Source of the DNA: Helicobacter pylori
GTDB lineage: Bacteria; Campylobacterota; Campylobacteria; Campylobacterales; Helicobacteraceae
Reading direction: 5' to 3'
Length of the DNA stretch: 64,000 nt
Assembly (NCBI RefSeq): GCF_900120335.1
Contig: NZ_LT635477.1
Span: 1,364,001 to 1,428,000, forward strand
Shown: positions 53,386 through 63,157 of the stretch, piece by piece
Position numbering within the stretch: the first letter of the stretch is position 1
Layout of the letters: every line of letters begins with the position of its first letter
Made by a program: the position numbers and the translations under genes
Notes under the pieces: model-generated
The model's input: only the letters and a program-made list of their open reading frames with translations
Databases searched by the model: none
Told to the model about the DNA's origin: nothing

Positions 53386-53646
53386 ATGCAAGATGAATTA
53401 TTTGAAACCGAAAAAGCCCCTCAAAAAAACGCTAAAAACGCTAAAAACGCCCCTAAAAAAAACTTTGAAGAGCATGTTCATTCTCTAGAGCGAGCCATAG
53501 ATCGCTTGAATGATCCTAATTTATCCTTAAAAGACGGGATGGATTTGTATAAAACGGCCATGCAAGAATTATTTTTGGCTCAAAAGCTTTTAGAAAACGC
53601 TTATTCAGAGTATGAAAAACTCCAAACGCCAGACAAAAAGGCTTAA
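53386..53646 (+). CDS. xseB: Exodeoxyribonuclease VII small subunit
   Basis: 86 residues. The core FEEHVHSLERAIDRLNDPNLSLKDGMDLYKTAMQELFLAQKLLENAYSEYEKL matches XseB, a helical hairpin that packs against XseA. The first ~25 residues are an added Ala/Lys/Asn-rich tail with a short NAKNAKNA repeat. The large subunit is encoded elsewhere. Confidence 0.9.
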   Translation: MQDELFETEKAPQKNAKNAKNAPKKNFEEHVHSLERAIDRLNDPNLSLKDGMDLYKTAMQELFLAQKLLENAYSEYEKLQTPDKKA

Positions 53647-53649
53647 AGC

Positions 53650-54447
53650 ATGCGAGTGTTTGCCTTACAGCTAGAGTCTTTTGAAGAAACTCTCATGCAA
53701 TCCCTATTCAACTCCATACCCAAGAAAAGCGTGGTGGTGTTGCCTGAATATGTGATCAACCGCTTTTTCCACCATAACATGGGATTGGATTTGAATGAGA
53801 TTAACGCGCAGTCTGCGCGAGCGATGGAGTTTTTGTCGCAAAAATGCGAAGAATTAGATTTGATCGTTTCAGCCCCGGTGCTTTTAGAAGAAGATTCTAA
53901 AATCTATAAAAAAATCGCCCTCATTTCTAAAGAAAATATCCAGTATTACACCCAACAACGCCTAATCCCCTATCCTCACTGGGATGAAGAAAGCTTTTTT
54001 GACAATGAGAAAAGCGCTTTTAAAGAATTGCTCGTCTTTGAAAGAGACGGCTTAAGAATCGCCCCTTTGTTTGGCTTTGAAGCACATTTTGATGAAATAT
54101 GGGTTCAGGCTAAAAATCAGGGCGTGGATGTGGTGCTTTTAAGCAGCGTGGCCACTTTTGAATCCAATGAAAGGTGGCGGCTTTTGTGCCAGATGCGCGC
54201 TTTTTGCGCTTCTTGCGTGGTGGTTAGGGCCAATAGGATTGGGGCGTATCGCCAGATCCTTGTAGAAGGAGATCAAAAAAACGAATTCTTGTGGAAATTT
54301 TATGGGGATAGTTTTGTGGCTTTGCCTAATGGCGCTATTGAAGATTCTTTAGAGGGTAAAATGGGGGCTTTGAGCGCTCAAATAGATAAAAACGATATAG
54401 ACGAATGGGCTAAATTGTGGCATTTTAGAACGATTAAAGAGGGTTGA
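53650..54447 (+). CDS. Nitrilase-superfamily protein, catalytic residues doubtful
   Basis: 265 residues with the carbon-nitrogen hydrolase fold. VVVLPEYVINRF carries the expected Glu. But the place of the catalytic Lys reads YTQQRLIPY (family Y-x-K-x-x-L-x-P), and the place of the catalytic Cys reads LFGFEAHFDEIW (family I-C-Y-E). Both residues therefore seem absent, so it may not be an amidase. VLLSSVATFESNERW and the later MRAFCASCVVVRANRIG fit the fold. It starts 3 bases after xseB and ends directly at serS. It corresponds to HP1481. Confidence 0.75.
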   Translation: MRVFALQLESFEETLMQSLFNSIPKKSVVVLPEYVINRFFHHNMGLDLNEINAQSARAMEFLSQKCEELDLIVSAPVLLEEDSKIYKKIALISKENIQYYTQQRLIPYPHWDEESFFDNEKSAFKELLVFERDGLRIAPLFGFEAHFDEIWVQAKNQGVDVVLLSSVATFESNERWRLLCQMRAFCASCVVVRANRIGAYRQILVEGDQKNEFLWKFYGDSFVALPNGAIEDSLEGKMGALSAQIDKNDIDEWAKLWHFRTIKEG

Positions 54448-55695
54448 ATGATTGATAGAAAACTTTTATTGCAAGATTTTGACAAGGTGGCTCTTTCTTT
54501 AAAAAAGCGTAACCATGCGATGGGTGATGAGTTGGAGCGTTTGCGCGAAGTCATCACGCATTATAAAAAGCAACTCATTGAATTAGAAGGCTTGCAGGCC
54601 TTTCAAAACAAGGTTTCTAAAGAGTTTGGTATCAAAATGGCTCAAAAAATGGATACAAGCGATCTTAAAAAAGAGCTAGAAAACAATAAAATCAAACTGA
54701 ATGAGCTTTCCAAAAGCGTGGGCGAAGCAGAACAAGAAATGGATTTAAAGCTTTCCATAATCCCTAATTTAGTGGATGAAAAAACCCCTTTAGGCGCGAA
54801 TGAAGAAGACAATATAGAAATTAAAAAAATCTTAACCCCAAGAAATTTTACTTTCAAACCCAAAGAGCATTTTGAACTCGCTCAACAAAACGGCTGGATT
54901 GATTTTGAAAGCGGCGTGAAACTCGCCAAAAGCCGTTTTTCGGTCATTAGGGGTTTTGGGGCGAAAATTTATCGCGCGCTCATTCATTTAATGCTGGATT
55001 TTAATGAAAAAAACGGCTTTGAAATCGTCTATACGCCGGCGTTAGTGAATGAAAAAATGCTTTTTGGGACCGGGCAATTACCCAAATTCAAAGAAGATGT
55101 TTTCAAAATAGAAAATGAAAATTTGTATCTGATCCCTACCGCTGAGGTAACGCTCACCAATTTATACAACGACACCATTATCAGCGTTGAAAACCTCCCC
55201 ATTAAAATGACCGCGCACACGCCTTGTTTTAGGAGCGAAGCAGGGAGCGCTGGAAAGGATACAAGGGGGATGATAAGACAACACCAGTTTGATAAAGTAG
55301 AGCTTGTGGTTATCACGCACCCTAAAGAAAGCGATGCGATGCAAGAGTGCATGCTAGAGAGCGCGAGCGAGATTTTAAAAGCTTTGGAATTACCGCACCG
55401 GTTCGTGCAATTGTGCAGTGGGGATTTAGGCTTTAGCGCGAGTAACACGATAGATATTGAAGTGTGGCTGCCTGGGCAAAATTGTTACAGAGAAATCAGC
55501 TCCGTGTCTAACACGAGGGATTTTCAGGCTAGGCGTGCCAAAATCCGCTTCAAAGAAAATCAAAAAAACCAGTTAGCGCACACCTTAAACGGCTCTTCTT
55601 TAGCGGTAGGCAGGACGATGGTCGCTTTAATGGAAAACCACCAGCAAGCGGATGGGAGCATCCATATTCCTAAGGCATTAGAAAAATACCTTTAA
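54448..55695 (+). CDS. serS: Seryl-tRNA synthetase
   Basis: 415 residues. An N-terminal coiled-coil arm for tRNA-Ser (about 30-105), then the class II core: motif 2 [28 protein letters not shown] and motif 3 [20 protein letters not shown]. It charges tRNA-Ser. The ATG follows directly after the previous stop. Confidence 0.97.
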   Translation: MIDRKLLLQDFDKVALSLKKRNHAMGDELERLREVITHYKKQLIELEGLQAFQNKVSKEFGIKMAQKMDTSDLKKELENNKIKLNELSKSVGEAEQEMDLKLSIIPNLVDEKTPLGANEEDNIEIKKILTPRNFTFKPKEHFELAQQNGWIDFESGVKLAKSRFSVIRGFGAKIYRALIHLMLDFNEKNGFEIVYTPALVNEKMLFGTGQLPKFKEDVFKIENENLYLIPTAEVTLTNLYNDTIISVENLPIKMTAHTPCFRSEAGSAGKDTRGMIRQHQFDKVELVVITHPKESDAMQECMLESASEILKALELPHRFVQLCSGDLGFSASNTIDIEVWLPGQNCYREISSVSNTRDFQARRAKIRFKENQKNQLAHTLNGSSLAVGRTMVALMENHQQADGSIHIPKALEKYL

Positions 55696-55704
55696 GGCTA
55701 GTTC

Positions 55705-58239
55705 GTGCTGAATGAAGAGCAAAATTCATTAGAAGAAAAAGGGGGCGAAAACAAAAACGAAAAAGAAACCCCCTTAAAGGGCATTCATTCTAAAATCCCC
55801 TCTTTGAAGCAGGCTTTGGAGCAGACGATTAATAAAATCAAAAGCTCTAAAGAGTTTTTCAAACAGCTTTCACGCAATAAAAAAAAGCTTTATATCGCGC
55901 TTGGGATATTGCTTTCACTCATCGCGCTCATTGTGGCTTTGAGTTTGTTACTAGGGCATAAAAAAGAAAACCAACAAACTTCTTTACAAACTAATACCGC
56001 CACCACCAATAACGAAACGCCTAACAACACCAATAACGCCAACAATACAGAAGCCGAAGGGCAAATAGAAAATTTAGACTTGCCTGATTTAATCGGCAAA
56101 GACTCTTTGAAAAGAAACGATGAAAGCCAAGTGGATGCGATGATGCAAAAAGCGAGCCTTTTGTATGAGCAAGGGCAAAAAGATGAAGCCTTGCATTTGT
56201 TTGATAAGATCGCTTCTTTTTCGCAAGGGATTGCGAGCCATAATCTAGGGGTGATTAAATTCAAAGAAAAGGACTTTAACGGGGCGTTGGATTTGTTTGA
56301 TTCCAGTATCGCTTCTAAAGAAAACGCGAGCGTGAGCGCGATTGATGCGTTAGTGAGTGCTTATCATTTGCAAGATGAGGATTTGTATTATCATTATCTA
56401 AAAATTGTGAGAGACACTCTGTATAAAGATTACAAAAAGTCTTTTTATTCCTACGCTTACGCGCTCAAATCCTACTACGCTGGAGAGTATTTTGAAGCCC
56501 TTTCGCCTTTAATGCACCCTAATTCCAACGCCTTTTTAAAGCCTAACGCGCGCTTAGCGTCTAAATTGTTTTTGATGTTTAAAGATGAAGCTAACGCCTA
56601 TAAGCAATTGCAAAAAAGCGCGAACGCCCAAGATGAGATCGCTTTAGGGCTTTTGCAGGCCCGTTTGGGCCATTACAAGCAGGCTTTGGAGCATTTGCAG
56701 CATTATTTGCACAACTACCCTAAAGATTTAAACGCTTTAATGGCTTTGGAATTGGTGAGCTTGAAAAGAGGCGATACCCTTAAAGCGAGCGAAGCCTTAA
56801 AATTAGCCAGCCACACACAAGAAGACACGCTATTAGCCAACTCTTTTTACCCCATCAAGCCCACTATAAACCCTATGTTTTTAGACAAAGAAAGAGCCAA
56901 AGAGCGTTTTTGGAACACGCGATATTTTGAAGGCAAAAGGGATTTTATCTACCGCTTGCTGTTTTATTACGCCCCTTTTAAGGTTTTAGACTCTAAAGAA
57001 ACCTTAGGCGTGATTGAAGAGGGGCTGTTTCTTTTAGACTCTGATACGCAAAAGGATTTAGAGGGGGCAAGCCTTGCTTTTAAAAGGGGGCGTTTGATGG
57101 CGATAGCGGATAAAAACGCGCTCAAAGGGCTGAAAGCGTTAGAAAATAAGCAGTTAAAAAAAGCCCTTTCTTTTTTTGATTTGTCTTTAAAAAATAGCCC
57201 CAATAACGCGCTTCTGCATTATAATGTGGGCTTGATTTATGCGCAATTGGAAAATTACCACAAAGCTTATTTCCATTTTTTAAGGGCTTTCCATTTGAAT
57301 TCTGCGGATTATTTGAGCGCGATTTTTGCGATTTTAGCCTCACATTTCACCCACGAAGACACCACGGAGTTTTTAAGAGAAATCACAGAGGGTTTTTATA
57401 GTCATGATTTTTCTAGCCCCACGCAAAAAGCCTTACTCTCTTCGCTCATCGCTTATTTGAATTACCGCACGAATTGGGATATGGACTGGCTCAAAAACGC
57501 CCCTAAAAAGCTCCCTTTTTATTACGCGCTAGAAGCGGTGTTCGCTAAAGAGAGCAAGGATAAAAAATTGATGGTGCAATCCTTTGGGAATTTAAAAAAA
57601 ATGCTCCCTAAAGATCTCATCTCTAATATTTTTTATGAAATCGTCTCGTATTACGATGCGAGTATCCGCCACACTTTAAGCATTTACACCCTTTTAGATT
57701 CGCATAAAATCAGCTGGGATCAAACCATGCAAGGGCCCATTTTAGGGCGTCATTTCTACACCTACATGGGATTTATGGTCAATGATTTAGATCATCAAGA
57801 AAGATTATTAGAGCAAAAAATCGCCAGTTTAGAAGAGGGCGAAGCCCCTAACGATTGGTTGGAAAATTTAGCGCTAGTGAGTTTGTTTCAAGGCCAGTAT
57901 GAAAAAGCGGGCGCGTTGTATCAAAACTTAATTGATGGGCTTAAGGATAATGAGGTGCGTTTAAAAATCCTAGCGGGTTTGACTTATATCGCGCAGAATA
58001 ATTACAATAACGCCGCTTTATGGCTAGAGCTTGGGAAATTAGACGATCCGAATAATGAAAATATCCGTTACGCTTTAGGGTTGTTGTATCAAAGAAAGGG
58101 GGACTTGAAATCAGCGCTAAACCATTTTTTAGCCATTAAAACCTCTGATTTTTCGTCGCCTTATTTTGATTTTGAAATTGACACTAACCTTTTAAAAGAG
58201 CGTTTGAACCAAGAAGAAAAGGGCGAGTTTTTAGAATAA
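55705..58239 (+). CDS. Membrane-anchored TPR protein (HP1479)
   Basis: 844 residues with a GTG start. A charged cytoplasmic N-terminus, one membrane helix at about residues 65-88 (LYIALGILLSLIALIVALSLLL), then an Asn/Thr-rich linker and a long periplasmic part made of TPR-like helix pairs (ALHLFDKIASFSQGIASHNLG, NALLHYNVGLIYAQLENYHKA and others). This suits a scaffold for envelope protein assembly. Neighbours (serS, uvrD, flgA) do not define the partner. The stop overlaps the uvrD start. Confidence 0.75.
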   Translation: MLNEEQNSLEEKGGENKNEKETPLKGIHSKIPSLKQALEQTINKIKSSKEFFKQLSRNKKKLYIALGILLSLIALIVALSLLLGHKKENQQTSLQTNTATTNNETPNNTNNANNTEAEGQIENLDLPDLIGKDSLKRNDESQVDAMMQKASLLYEQGQKDEALHLFDKIASFSQGIASHNLGVIKFKEKDFNGALDLFDSSIASKENASVSAIDALVSAYHLQDEDLYYHYLKIVRDTLYKDYKKSFYSYAYALKSYYAGEYFEALSPLMHPNSNAFLKPNARLASKLFLMFKDEANAYKQLQKSANAQDEIALGLLQARLGHYKQALEHLQHYLHNYPKDLNALMALELVSLKRGDTLKASEALKLASHTQEDTLLANSFYPIKPTINPMFLDKERAKERFWNTRYFEGKRDFIYRLLFYYAPFKVLDSKETLGVIEEGLFLLDSDTQKDLEGASLAFKRGRLMAIADKNALKGLKALENKQLKKALSFFDLSLKNSPNNALLHYNVGLIYAQLENYHKAYFHFLRAFHLNSADYLSAIFAILASHFTHEDTTEFLREITEGFYSHDFSSPTQKALLSSLIAYLNYRTNWDMDWLKNAPKKLPFYYALEAVFAKESKDKKLMVQSFGNLKKMLPKDLISNIFYEIVSYYDASIRHTLSIYTLLDSHKISWDQTMQGPILGRHFYTYMGFMVNDLDHQERLLEQKIASLEEGEAPNDWLENLALVSLFQGQYEKAGALYQNLIDGLKDNEVRLKILAGLTYIAQNNYNNAALWLELGKLDDPNNENIRYALGLLYQRKGDLKSALNHFLAIKTSDFSSPYFDFEIDTNLLKERLNQEEKGEFLE

Positions 58240-60284
58240 TGGGTTTTGAAAAAAGCATTTTAGACAATTTGAACGGAGCGCAAAAAATCGCCGCAAGCCA
58301 CATTCAAGGGCCTTTATTGATTTTAGCGGGAGCTGGGAGCGGTAAGACTAAGACTTTAACGAGCCGTTTAGCGTATTTGATTGGCGCTTGTGGCGTGCCT
58401 AGCGAGAACACTTTAACGCTCACTTTCACCAATAAAGCGAGTAAGGAAATGCAAGAAAGGGCTTTGAAATTGTTGGAAAACCAAGCCCTTATCCCCCCCT
58501 TGCTTTGCACTTTCCATCGTTTTGGTTTGCTGTTTTTAAGGCAACACATGAGCCTTTTAAAAAGGGCGTGCGATTTTTCGGTGTTAGATAGCGATGAAGT
58601 CAAAACGCTGTGCAAGCAGCTCAAAATTTCAAACTTCAGGGCGAGCATTTCTCAAATCAAAAACGGCATGATGGATTTGAGCGTGCAAGATAGCGAATGT
58701 TATAAAGCGTATGAACTTTATCAAAACGCGCTCAAAAAAGACAATTTAGTGGATTTTGACGATCTGCTTTATTTGAGCCTTAAGATTTTACAAGATAATG
58801 AAAAACTCGCCAAAGAGACTAGCGAACGCTACCATTACATTATGGTAGATGAATACCAAGACACGAACGCCCTGCAACTAGAATTTTTAAAACAATTGAG
58901 TTGCGCGCACCATAATTTGTGCGTGGTGGGCGATGACGATCAGAGCATTTATGGTTTTAGGGGGGCGGATATTTCTAACATTTTAAATTTTTCCAAGCAT
59001 TTTAAAGGGGCTAAAATAGTGAAATTAGAGACCAACTACCGCTCCAGCGCTGAAATTTTAGCGTGCGCTAATTCCCTTATCAGCCATAACCAACACCGCC
59101 ACATTAAAACGCTTCAAAGTTTCAAAGGCTCGCATAAAAGCGTGGTTTGTAAGGAATATTTAACGCAAAAAGAAGAGAGCCTGGATGTGGCTTATCAAAT
59201 CAAAGCCCTTTTAAAGAAGGGCGAAAATTTAGAAAATATCGCTATTTTGTATCGTTTAAACGGGCTTAGCCGCAGCATTGAAGAGAGCTTGAACGCTTTG
59301 AATATCCCTTATAGGCTCATTGGAGCGGTGAGTTTCTATGAAAGAGCTGAGGTTAAAGACGCTTTGGCACTCATGCATGTGGTGGCGAAAAAAGACGATC
59401 GCTTTTTTATTAAGCGCGTTTTAAACAAGCCCCCAAGAGGCCTTGGCAAGATCACTCAAGAATGGATTTTTTCTCTTTTAGATGAAGAGAGTTTGGATTT
59501 AGAAGAAGCGCTAAAAATTGGGGCGTTTAAAGACAAACTAAACCCTAAAAACGAATACGCTTTGAATAAATTCACCGCTATGATAGGGCGTTTGAGGGAG
59601 GCTTTTGAAATTTCAGTAGAGAAGTTTTGCGAGCGGTTTTTAGAAGAAACTAACCTTTTAAAAAGCTATGAAAAAGAAGACAATTACGAAGAAAGAGAGG
59701 GCTTTATTAAAGAGCTTTTAAGTTTAGTGAAAGAGCATTTTAAAACTAACCCCACGCATTCTTTGCTGGATTTTTTGAATGAAAGCGTGCTAGATGTCCA
59801 TAATACAGAAAACGCGCAAAAAGTGAGCTGCATGAGCGTGCATATGAGTAAGGGGTTAGAGTTTAAGCATGTGTTTGTGATTGGGTTAGAAGAGGGGTTT
59901 TTCCCGCATAGGGGGTTCAATCAAGAAAGCGATTTGGAAGAAGAAAGGCGCTTGGCTTACGTGGCGATCACTAGGGCTAAAGAAGGATTGCAGCTCTCTT
60001 ATGTCAAAGAGCGTTCGTATTTTGGGAGGAAAATTTCTTGCTCGCCCTCTGTGTTTTTAGAAGAAGCCCAGTTGCTCAAAAGCGATCAAACCCCTAAACA
60101 GGATCACCCAAAAGATACGCCCATTAAAGTGGGGGATTTGATCAAACATAAGATTTTTGGCACCGGTAGGGTTTTAGGCGTGGAAAAGGGCTTGAGCGGT
60201 TTGTGTTTGAAAATCAATTGCGGAGGGAATGTCTATGATAAAATCTCAGAAAAATTTGTAGAAAAAGTGGATAACGAGTTTTGA
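58239..60284 (+). CDS. uvrD: UvrD/PcrA-type superfamily 1 DNA helicase
   Basis: 681 residues. LAGAGSGKTKTLTSRLAYLI (motif I), TFTNKASKEMQERA (Ia), MVDEYQDTNALQ (II), VVGDDDQSIYGFRGAD (III), LETNYRSS (IV), VHMSKGLEFKHVFVIGLEEGFFPH (V) and EERRLAYVAITRAKEGL (VI) are all intact. The C-terminal domain (VGDLIKHKIFGTGRVLGVEKG) is a Tudor-like RNA polymerase-binding tail as in PcrA. It takes part in excision and mismatch-type repair and limits recombination in H. pylori. Confidence 0.95.
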   Translation: MGFEKSILDNLNGAQKIAASHIQGPLLILAGAGSGKTKTLTSRLAYLIGACGVPSENTLTLTFTNKASKEMQERALKLLENQALIPPLLCTFHRFGLLFLRQHMSLLKRACDFSVLDSDEVKTLCKQLKISNFRASISQIKNGMMDLSVQDSECYKAYELYQNALKKDNLVDFDDLLYLSLKILQDNEKLAKETSERYHYIMVDEYQDTNALQLEFLKQLSCAHHNLCVVGDDDQSIYGFRGADISNILNFSKHFKGAKIVKLETNYRSSAEILACANSLISHNQHRHIKTLQSFKGSHKSVVCKEYLTQKEESLDVAYQIKALLKKGENLENIAILYRLNGLSRSIEESLNALNIPYRLIGAVSFYERAEVKDALALMHVVAKKDDRFFIKRVLNKPPRGLGKITQEWIFSLLDEESLDLEEALKIGAFKDKLNPKNEYALNKFTAMIGRLREAFEISVEKFCERFLEETNLLKSYEKEDNYEEREGFIKELLSLVKEHFKTNPTHSLLDFLNESVLDVHNTENAQKVSCMSVHMSKGLEFKHVFVIGLEEGFFPHRGFNQESDLEEERRLAYVAITRAKEGLQLSYVKERSYFGRKISCSPSVFLEEAQLLKSDQTPKQDHPKDTPIKVGDLIKHKIFGTGRVLGVEKGLSGLCLKINCGGNVYDKISEKFVEKVDNEF

Positions 60285-60937
60285 AAATTTTAACCCTTTT
60301 TTTGATAGGTTTAAACGCGCTCTTCGCCCTAGATTTAAACACGCTTAAAACAGGGATCAAAGAAACTTACCTCAAAGAATACCAAGACTTAAAATTGGAA
60401 ATTGAAACAATTAATTTAGAAATCCCGGAGCGTTTTTCTCACGCTTCCATTTTAAGCTATGAATTGAGCGCTTCTAACAAGCTTAAAAAAGATGGGGTTG
60501 TGTTTTTAAAATTGGAAAATGAGCCTAATTTACGCCTACCGGTGCGTTATAGCGTGATAGGCAGCATGCAGGCTTTTAAAAGCGTTAGCGCGATTAAAAA
60601 AGACGAGAACATCACCGCTAACAACACCAAAAAAGAGCGCGTTTCGTTTGGCGCGCTTTCTAACCCCTTGTTAGAGGGCGCGATTGATAAAGTGAGCGCG
60701 AAACATTTTATCCCCCCTGACACGCTTTTAAGCACAGATAAAACCCAAGCTTTAATCATCGTGCGTAAAAACGACATCATCACCGGGGTGTATGAAGAGG
60801 GGCAAATCAGCATAGAAATAAGCCTAAAAGCCCTAGAAAATGGTGCACTTAATCAAATCATTCAAGCGAAAAATTTAGAAAGCAATAAAATCTTAAAAGC
60901 GAAAGTGTTGAGCAGCTCTAAGGCGCAAATCTTATAA
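60281..60937 (+). CDS. flgA: Flagellar P-ring chaperone FlgA
   Basis: 218 residues with a TTG start overlapping the uvrD stop. A signal peptide ends near ALFA. The SAF-type C-terminal part has ISAKHFIPPDTLLSTD-like (VSAKHFIPPDTLLSTD), ALIIVRKNDIITGVYEEGQISIEISLKALENGALNQII and the terminal NLESNKILKAKVL, matching FlgA. It helps FlgI assemble into the P-ring in the periplasm. Confidence 0.85.
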   Translation: MKILTLFLIGLNALFALDLNTLKTGIKETYLKEYQDLKLEIETINLEIPERFSHASILSYELSASNKLKKDGVVFLKLENEPNLRLPVRYSVIGSMQAFKSVSAIKKDENITANNTKKERVSFGALSNPLLEGAIDKVSAKHFIPPDTLLSTDKTQALIIVRKNDIITGVYEEGQISIEISLKALENGALNQIIQAKNLESNKILKAKVLSSSKAQIL

Positions 60938-60946
60938 AGGATATTC

Positions 60947-61510
60947 ATGAAATTAGTTTTAGGCATCAGCGGGGCGAGCGGGATACCCCTAGCCTTGCGG
61001 TTTTTAGAGAAATTACCCAAAGAAATTGAAGTTTTTGTCGTGGCGTCTAAAAACGCGCATGTCGTGGCGTTAGAAGAATCGAATATCAATCTTAAAAACG
61101 CCATGAAAGACTTACGGCCTAGCGCGACTTTTTTTAACGAGCAAGACATCCATGCGAGCATCGCTTCAGGGAGCTATGGTATCCATAAAATGGCGATCAT
61201 CCCGGCGAGCATGGACATGGTGGCTAAAATCGCGCATGGCTTTGGGGGGGATTTGATTTCTAGGAGTGCCTCTGTGATGCTTAAAGAAAAGCGCCCCTTA
61301 CTCATTGCCCCTAGAGAAATGCCTTTAAGCGCTATCATGTTAGAAAATTTGCTCAAACTCGCCCATTCTAATGCGATCATCGCACCGCCGATGATGACTT
61401 ACTACACCCAGAGCAAGACTTTAGAAGCGATGCAAGATTTTTTAGTGGGGAAGTGGTTTGACAGCTTGGGAATAGAAAATGACTTATACCCACGATGGGG
61501 AATGAACTGA
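60947..61510 (+). CDS. ubiX: UbiX-family flavin prenyltransferase
   Basis: 187 residues. [76 protein letters not shown] and [10 protein letters not shown] are the family motifs. It makes prenylated FMN for a UbiD-type decarboxylase. In futalosine-pathway bacteria such as H. pylori the UbiX/UbiD-like pair serves menaquinone synthesis. Its TGA overlaps the next ATG by one base. Confidence 0.93.
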   Translation: MKLVLGISGASGIPLALRFLEKLPKEIEVFVVASKNAHVVALEESNINLKNAMKDLRPSATFFNEQDIHASIASGSYGIHKMAIIPASMDMVAKIAHGFGGDLISRSASVMLKEKRPLLIAPREMPLSAIMLENLLKLAHSNAIIAPPMMTYYTQSKTLEAMQDFLVGKWFDSLGIENDLYPRWGMN

Positions 61511-61983
61511 TGCAAAAAATCGGCATTTACCCGGGCACTTTTGATCCGGTCACTAACGGGCATATAGACATCATCCACCGCTCCAGCGAATTGTTTGAAA
61601 AGCTCATTGTGGCTGTGGCGCACTCAAGTGCTAAAAACCCCATGTTTAGTTTAGATGAGCGCTTAAAAATGATGCAACTGGCCACTACAAGTTTTACAAA
61701 TGTAGAATGCGTTGCGTTTGAAGGGCTATTAGCCAACCTGGCTAAAGAATACCATTGTAAGGTGTTAGTTAGGGGCTTAAGGGTGGTGAGCGATTTTGAA
61801 TACGAATTGCAAATGGGCTATGCGAACAAATCCTTAAACCACGAATTAGAAACCTTGTATTTCATGCCCACTTTGCAAAACGCTTTCATCAGCTCTTCTA
61901 TCGTGCGATCCATTATCGCGCATAAGGGCGATGCGAGCCATTTAGTGCCTAAAGAAATTTATCCTTTGATTTCAAAGGTTTAA
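61510..61983 (+). CDS. coaD: Phosphopantetheine adenylyltransferase
   Basis: 157 residues from the ATG at 61510, which shares a base with the ubiX stop. An earlier in-frame ATG at 61495 would add five residues inside ubi[20 protein letters not shown] (HIGH-type TNGH), [23 protein letters not shown] and ISSSIVRSI are diagnostic. It makes dephospho-CoA. Confidence 0.95.
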   Translation: MQKIGIYPGTFDPVTNGHIDIIHRSSELFEKLIVAVAHSSAKNPMFSLDERLKMMQLATTSFTNVECVAFEGLLANLAKEYHCKVLVRGLRVVSDFEYELQMGYANKSLNHELETLYFMPTLQNAFISSSIVRSIIAHKGDASHLVPKEIYPLISKV

Positions 61984-61984
61984 A

Positions 61985-62560
61985 ATGTATGTGGCGTTAG
62001 AAGGCGTTGATGGCGCGGGCAAAAGCACTCAAGTAGAATTATTAAAAAACAGGTTTAAAAACGCCCTTTTTACCAAAGAGCCAGGGGGGACGAGAATGGG
62101 CGAAAGTTTAAGATATATCGCTTTAAATGAAAATATCAGCGAATTAGCCCGAGCGTTTTTATTTTTAAGCGATAGGGCTGAGCATACAGAAAGCGTGATC
62201 AAACCGGCTTTAAAAGAAAAAAAGCTCATCATTAGCGACAGGAGTTTGATTTCTGGCATGGCTTATAGCGAGTTTTCAAGCTTGGAATTAAACCTGCTTG
62301 CCACTCAAAGCATCTTGCCTGCAAAAATCGTTCTTTTACTCATAGATAAAGAGGGCTTAAAACAGCGCTTAAGCCTTAAAAGTTTAGACAAAATAGAAAA
62401 CCAAGGCACAGAGAAATTACTCACCATCCAGCAAAAGCTCAAAGCTCATGCTTATGCGTTAAAAGAAAAATTCGGGTGCGAAGTTTTGGAATTAAACGCT
62501 AAAGAAAGCGTTAAAAACTTACACGAACAAATCACCGCCTTTATAGAATGCGCTGTTTAA
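61985..62560 (+). CDS. tmk: Thymidylate kinase
   Basis: 191 residues. [15 protein letters not shown] (P-loop), [13 protein letters not shown], the [19 protein letters not shown] region with the DRA/H motif, and [12 protein letters not shown]. It phosphorylates dTMP to dTDP. The end overlaps the comF-like gene by 13 bases. Confidence 0.95.
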   Translation: MYVALEGVDGAGKSTQVELLKNRFKNALFTKEPGGTRMGESLRYIALNENISELARAFLFLSDRAEHTESVIKPALKEKKLIISDRSLISGMAYSEFSSLELNLLATQSILPAKIVLLLIDKEGLKQRLSLKSLDKIENQGTEKLLTIQQKLKAHAYALKEKFGCEVLELNAKESVKNLHEQITAFIECAV

Positions 62561-63123
62561 CCTGTTTGAAGCTTTCTTTTAAGCCTCTTTGCCCCAATTG
62601 CCTAAACGATCTGCCCTTAAGCTTAAAAGTGAGGGTTTTAGAGGGCGTGAGCGTGTATAGTTTTTACGCTTATAGCGAAATAGAAGAGCTCATTAAAAGC
62701 AAATACGCGCTGATTGGTTCTCGCATTTTGCCCTTGCTTTCTCAAAAAGCCGGCGCGGAATTTGTAAGGATTTTACAAGAAAAAGGCTTGAATATCCCCC
62801 TTTATGGCATCGCCATTGATGATAAAATCAAATCCTTTTACTCGCATTCCGCCGCGCTTTTAAAAGGCTTTTGTCAAGGCAATTTAAAACCCACTTATGG
62901 GACTTTAAGAGCCACAAATACTATTTCATATGCCGGGAAAAGCCTGGAATTTCGCGCTAACCACCCACGGGATTTCACCTTCAAAGGCGATAAAAATTTA
63001 GATTATTTTTTGTTAGATGACATTATCACCACCGGCACCACCCTAAAAGAAGCCCTAAAATACCTTAAAGCTTTAAACATTAAAGCGCACTTTGCGATCG
63101 CGCTTTGCAGCGCGGATGAATGA
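62548..63123 (+). CDS. ComF-like phosphoribosyltransferase-fold protein
   Basis: 191 residues. A four-Cys N-terminal zinc ribbon ([17 protein letters not shown]) and a C-terminal PRPP-type loop [20 protein letters not shown], the ComF/GntX layout. In other bacteria ComF is a cytoplasmic protein needed for single-strand uptake in transformation. H. pylori is naturally competent, so the role is likely the same. It corresponds to HP1473. Confidence 0.88.
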   Translation: MRCLTCLKLSFKPLCPNCLNDLPLSLKVRVLEGVSVYSFYAYSEIEELIKSKYALIGSRILPLLSQKAGAEFVRILQEKGLNIPLYGIAIDDKIKSFYSHSAALLKGFCQGNLKPTYGTLRATNTISYAGKSLEFRANHPRDFTFKGDKNLDYFLLDDIITTGTTLKEALKYLKALNIKAHFAIALCSADE

Positions 63124-63125
63124 GT

Positions 63126-63131
63126 TATAAT
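63126..63131 (+). promoter_or_regulatory. -10 element of the BcgI-like R-M gene
   Basis: TATAAT within GAGTTATAATTTTG, directly after the comF stop and 27 bases before the next ATG. AAAGGA at about 63145-63150 is the ribosome site. Confidence 0.65.
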
Positions 63132-63157
63132 TTTGTTTTTTAAAAAAGGATAAACCC

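Noticed and set aside
53427-53460. AAAAACGCT repeats in the xseB 5' part
   Set aside because: Short in-frame low-complexity tail. No sign of function or phase switching.
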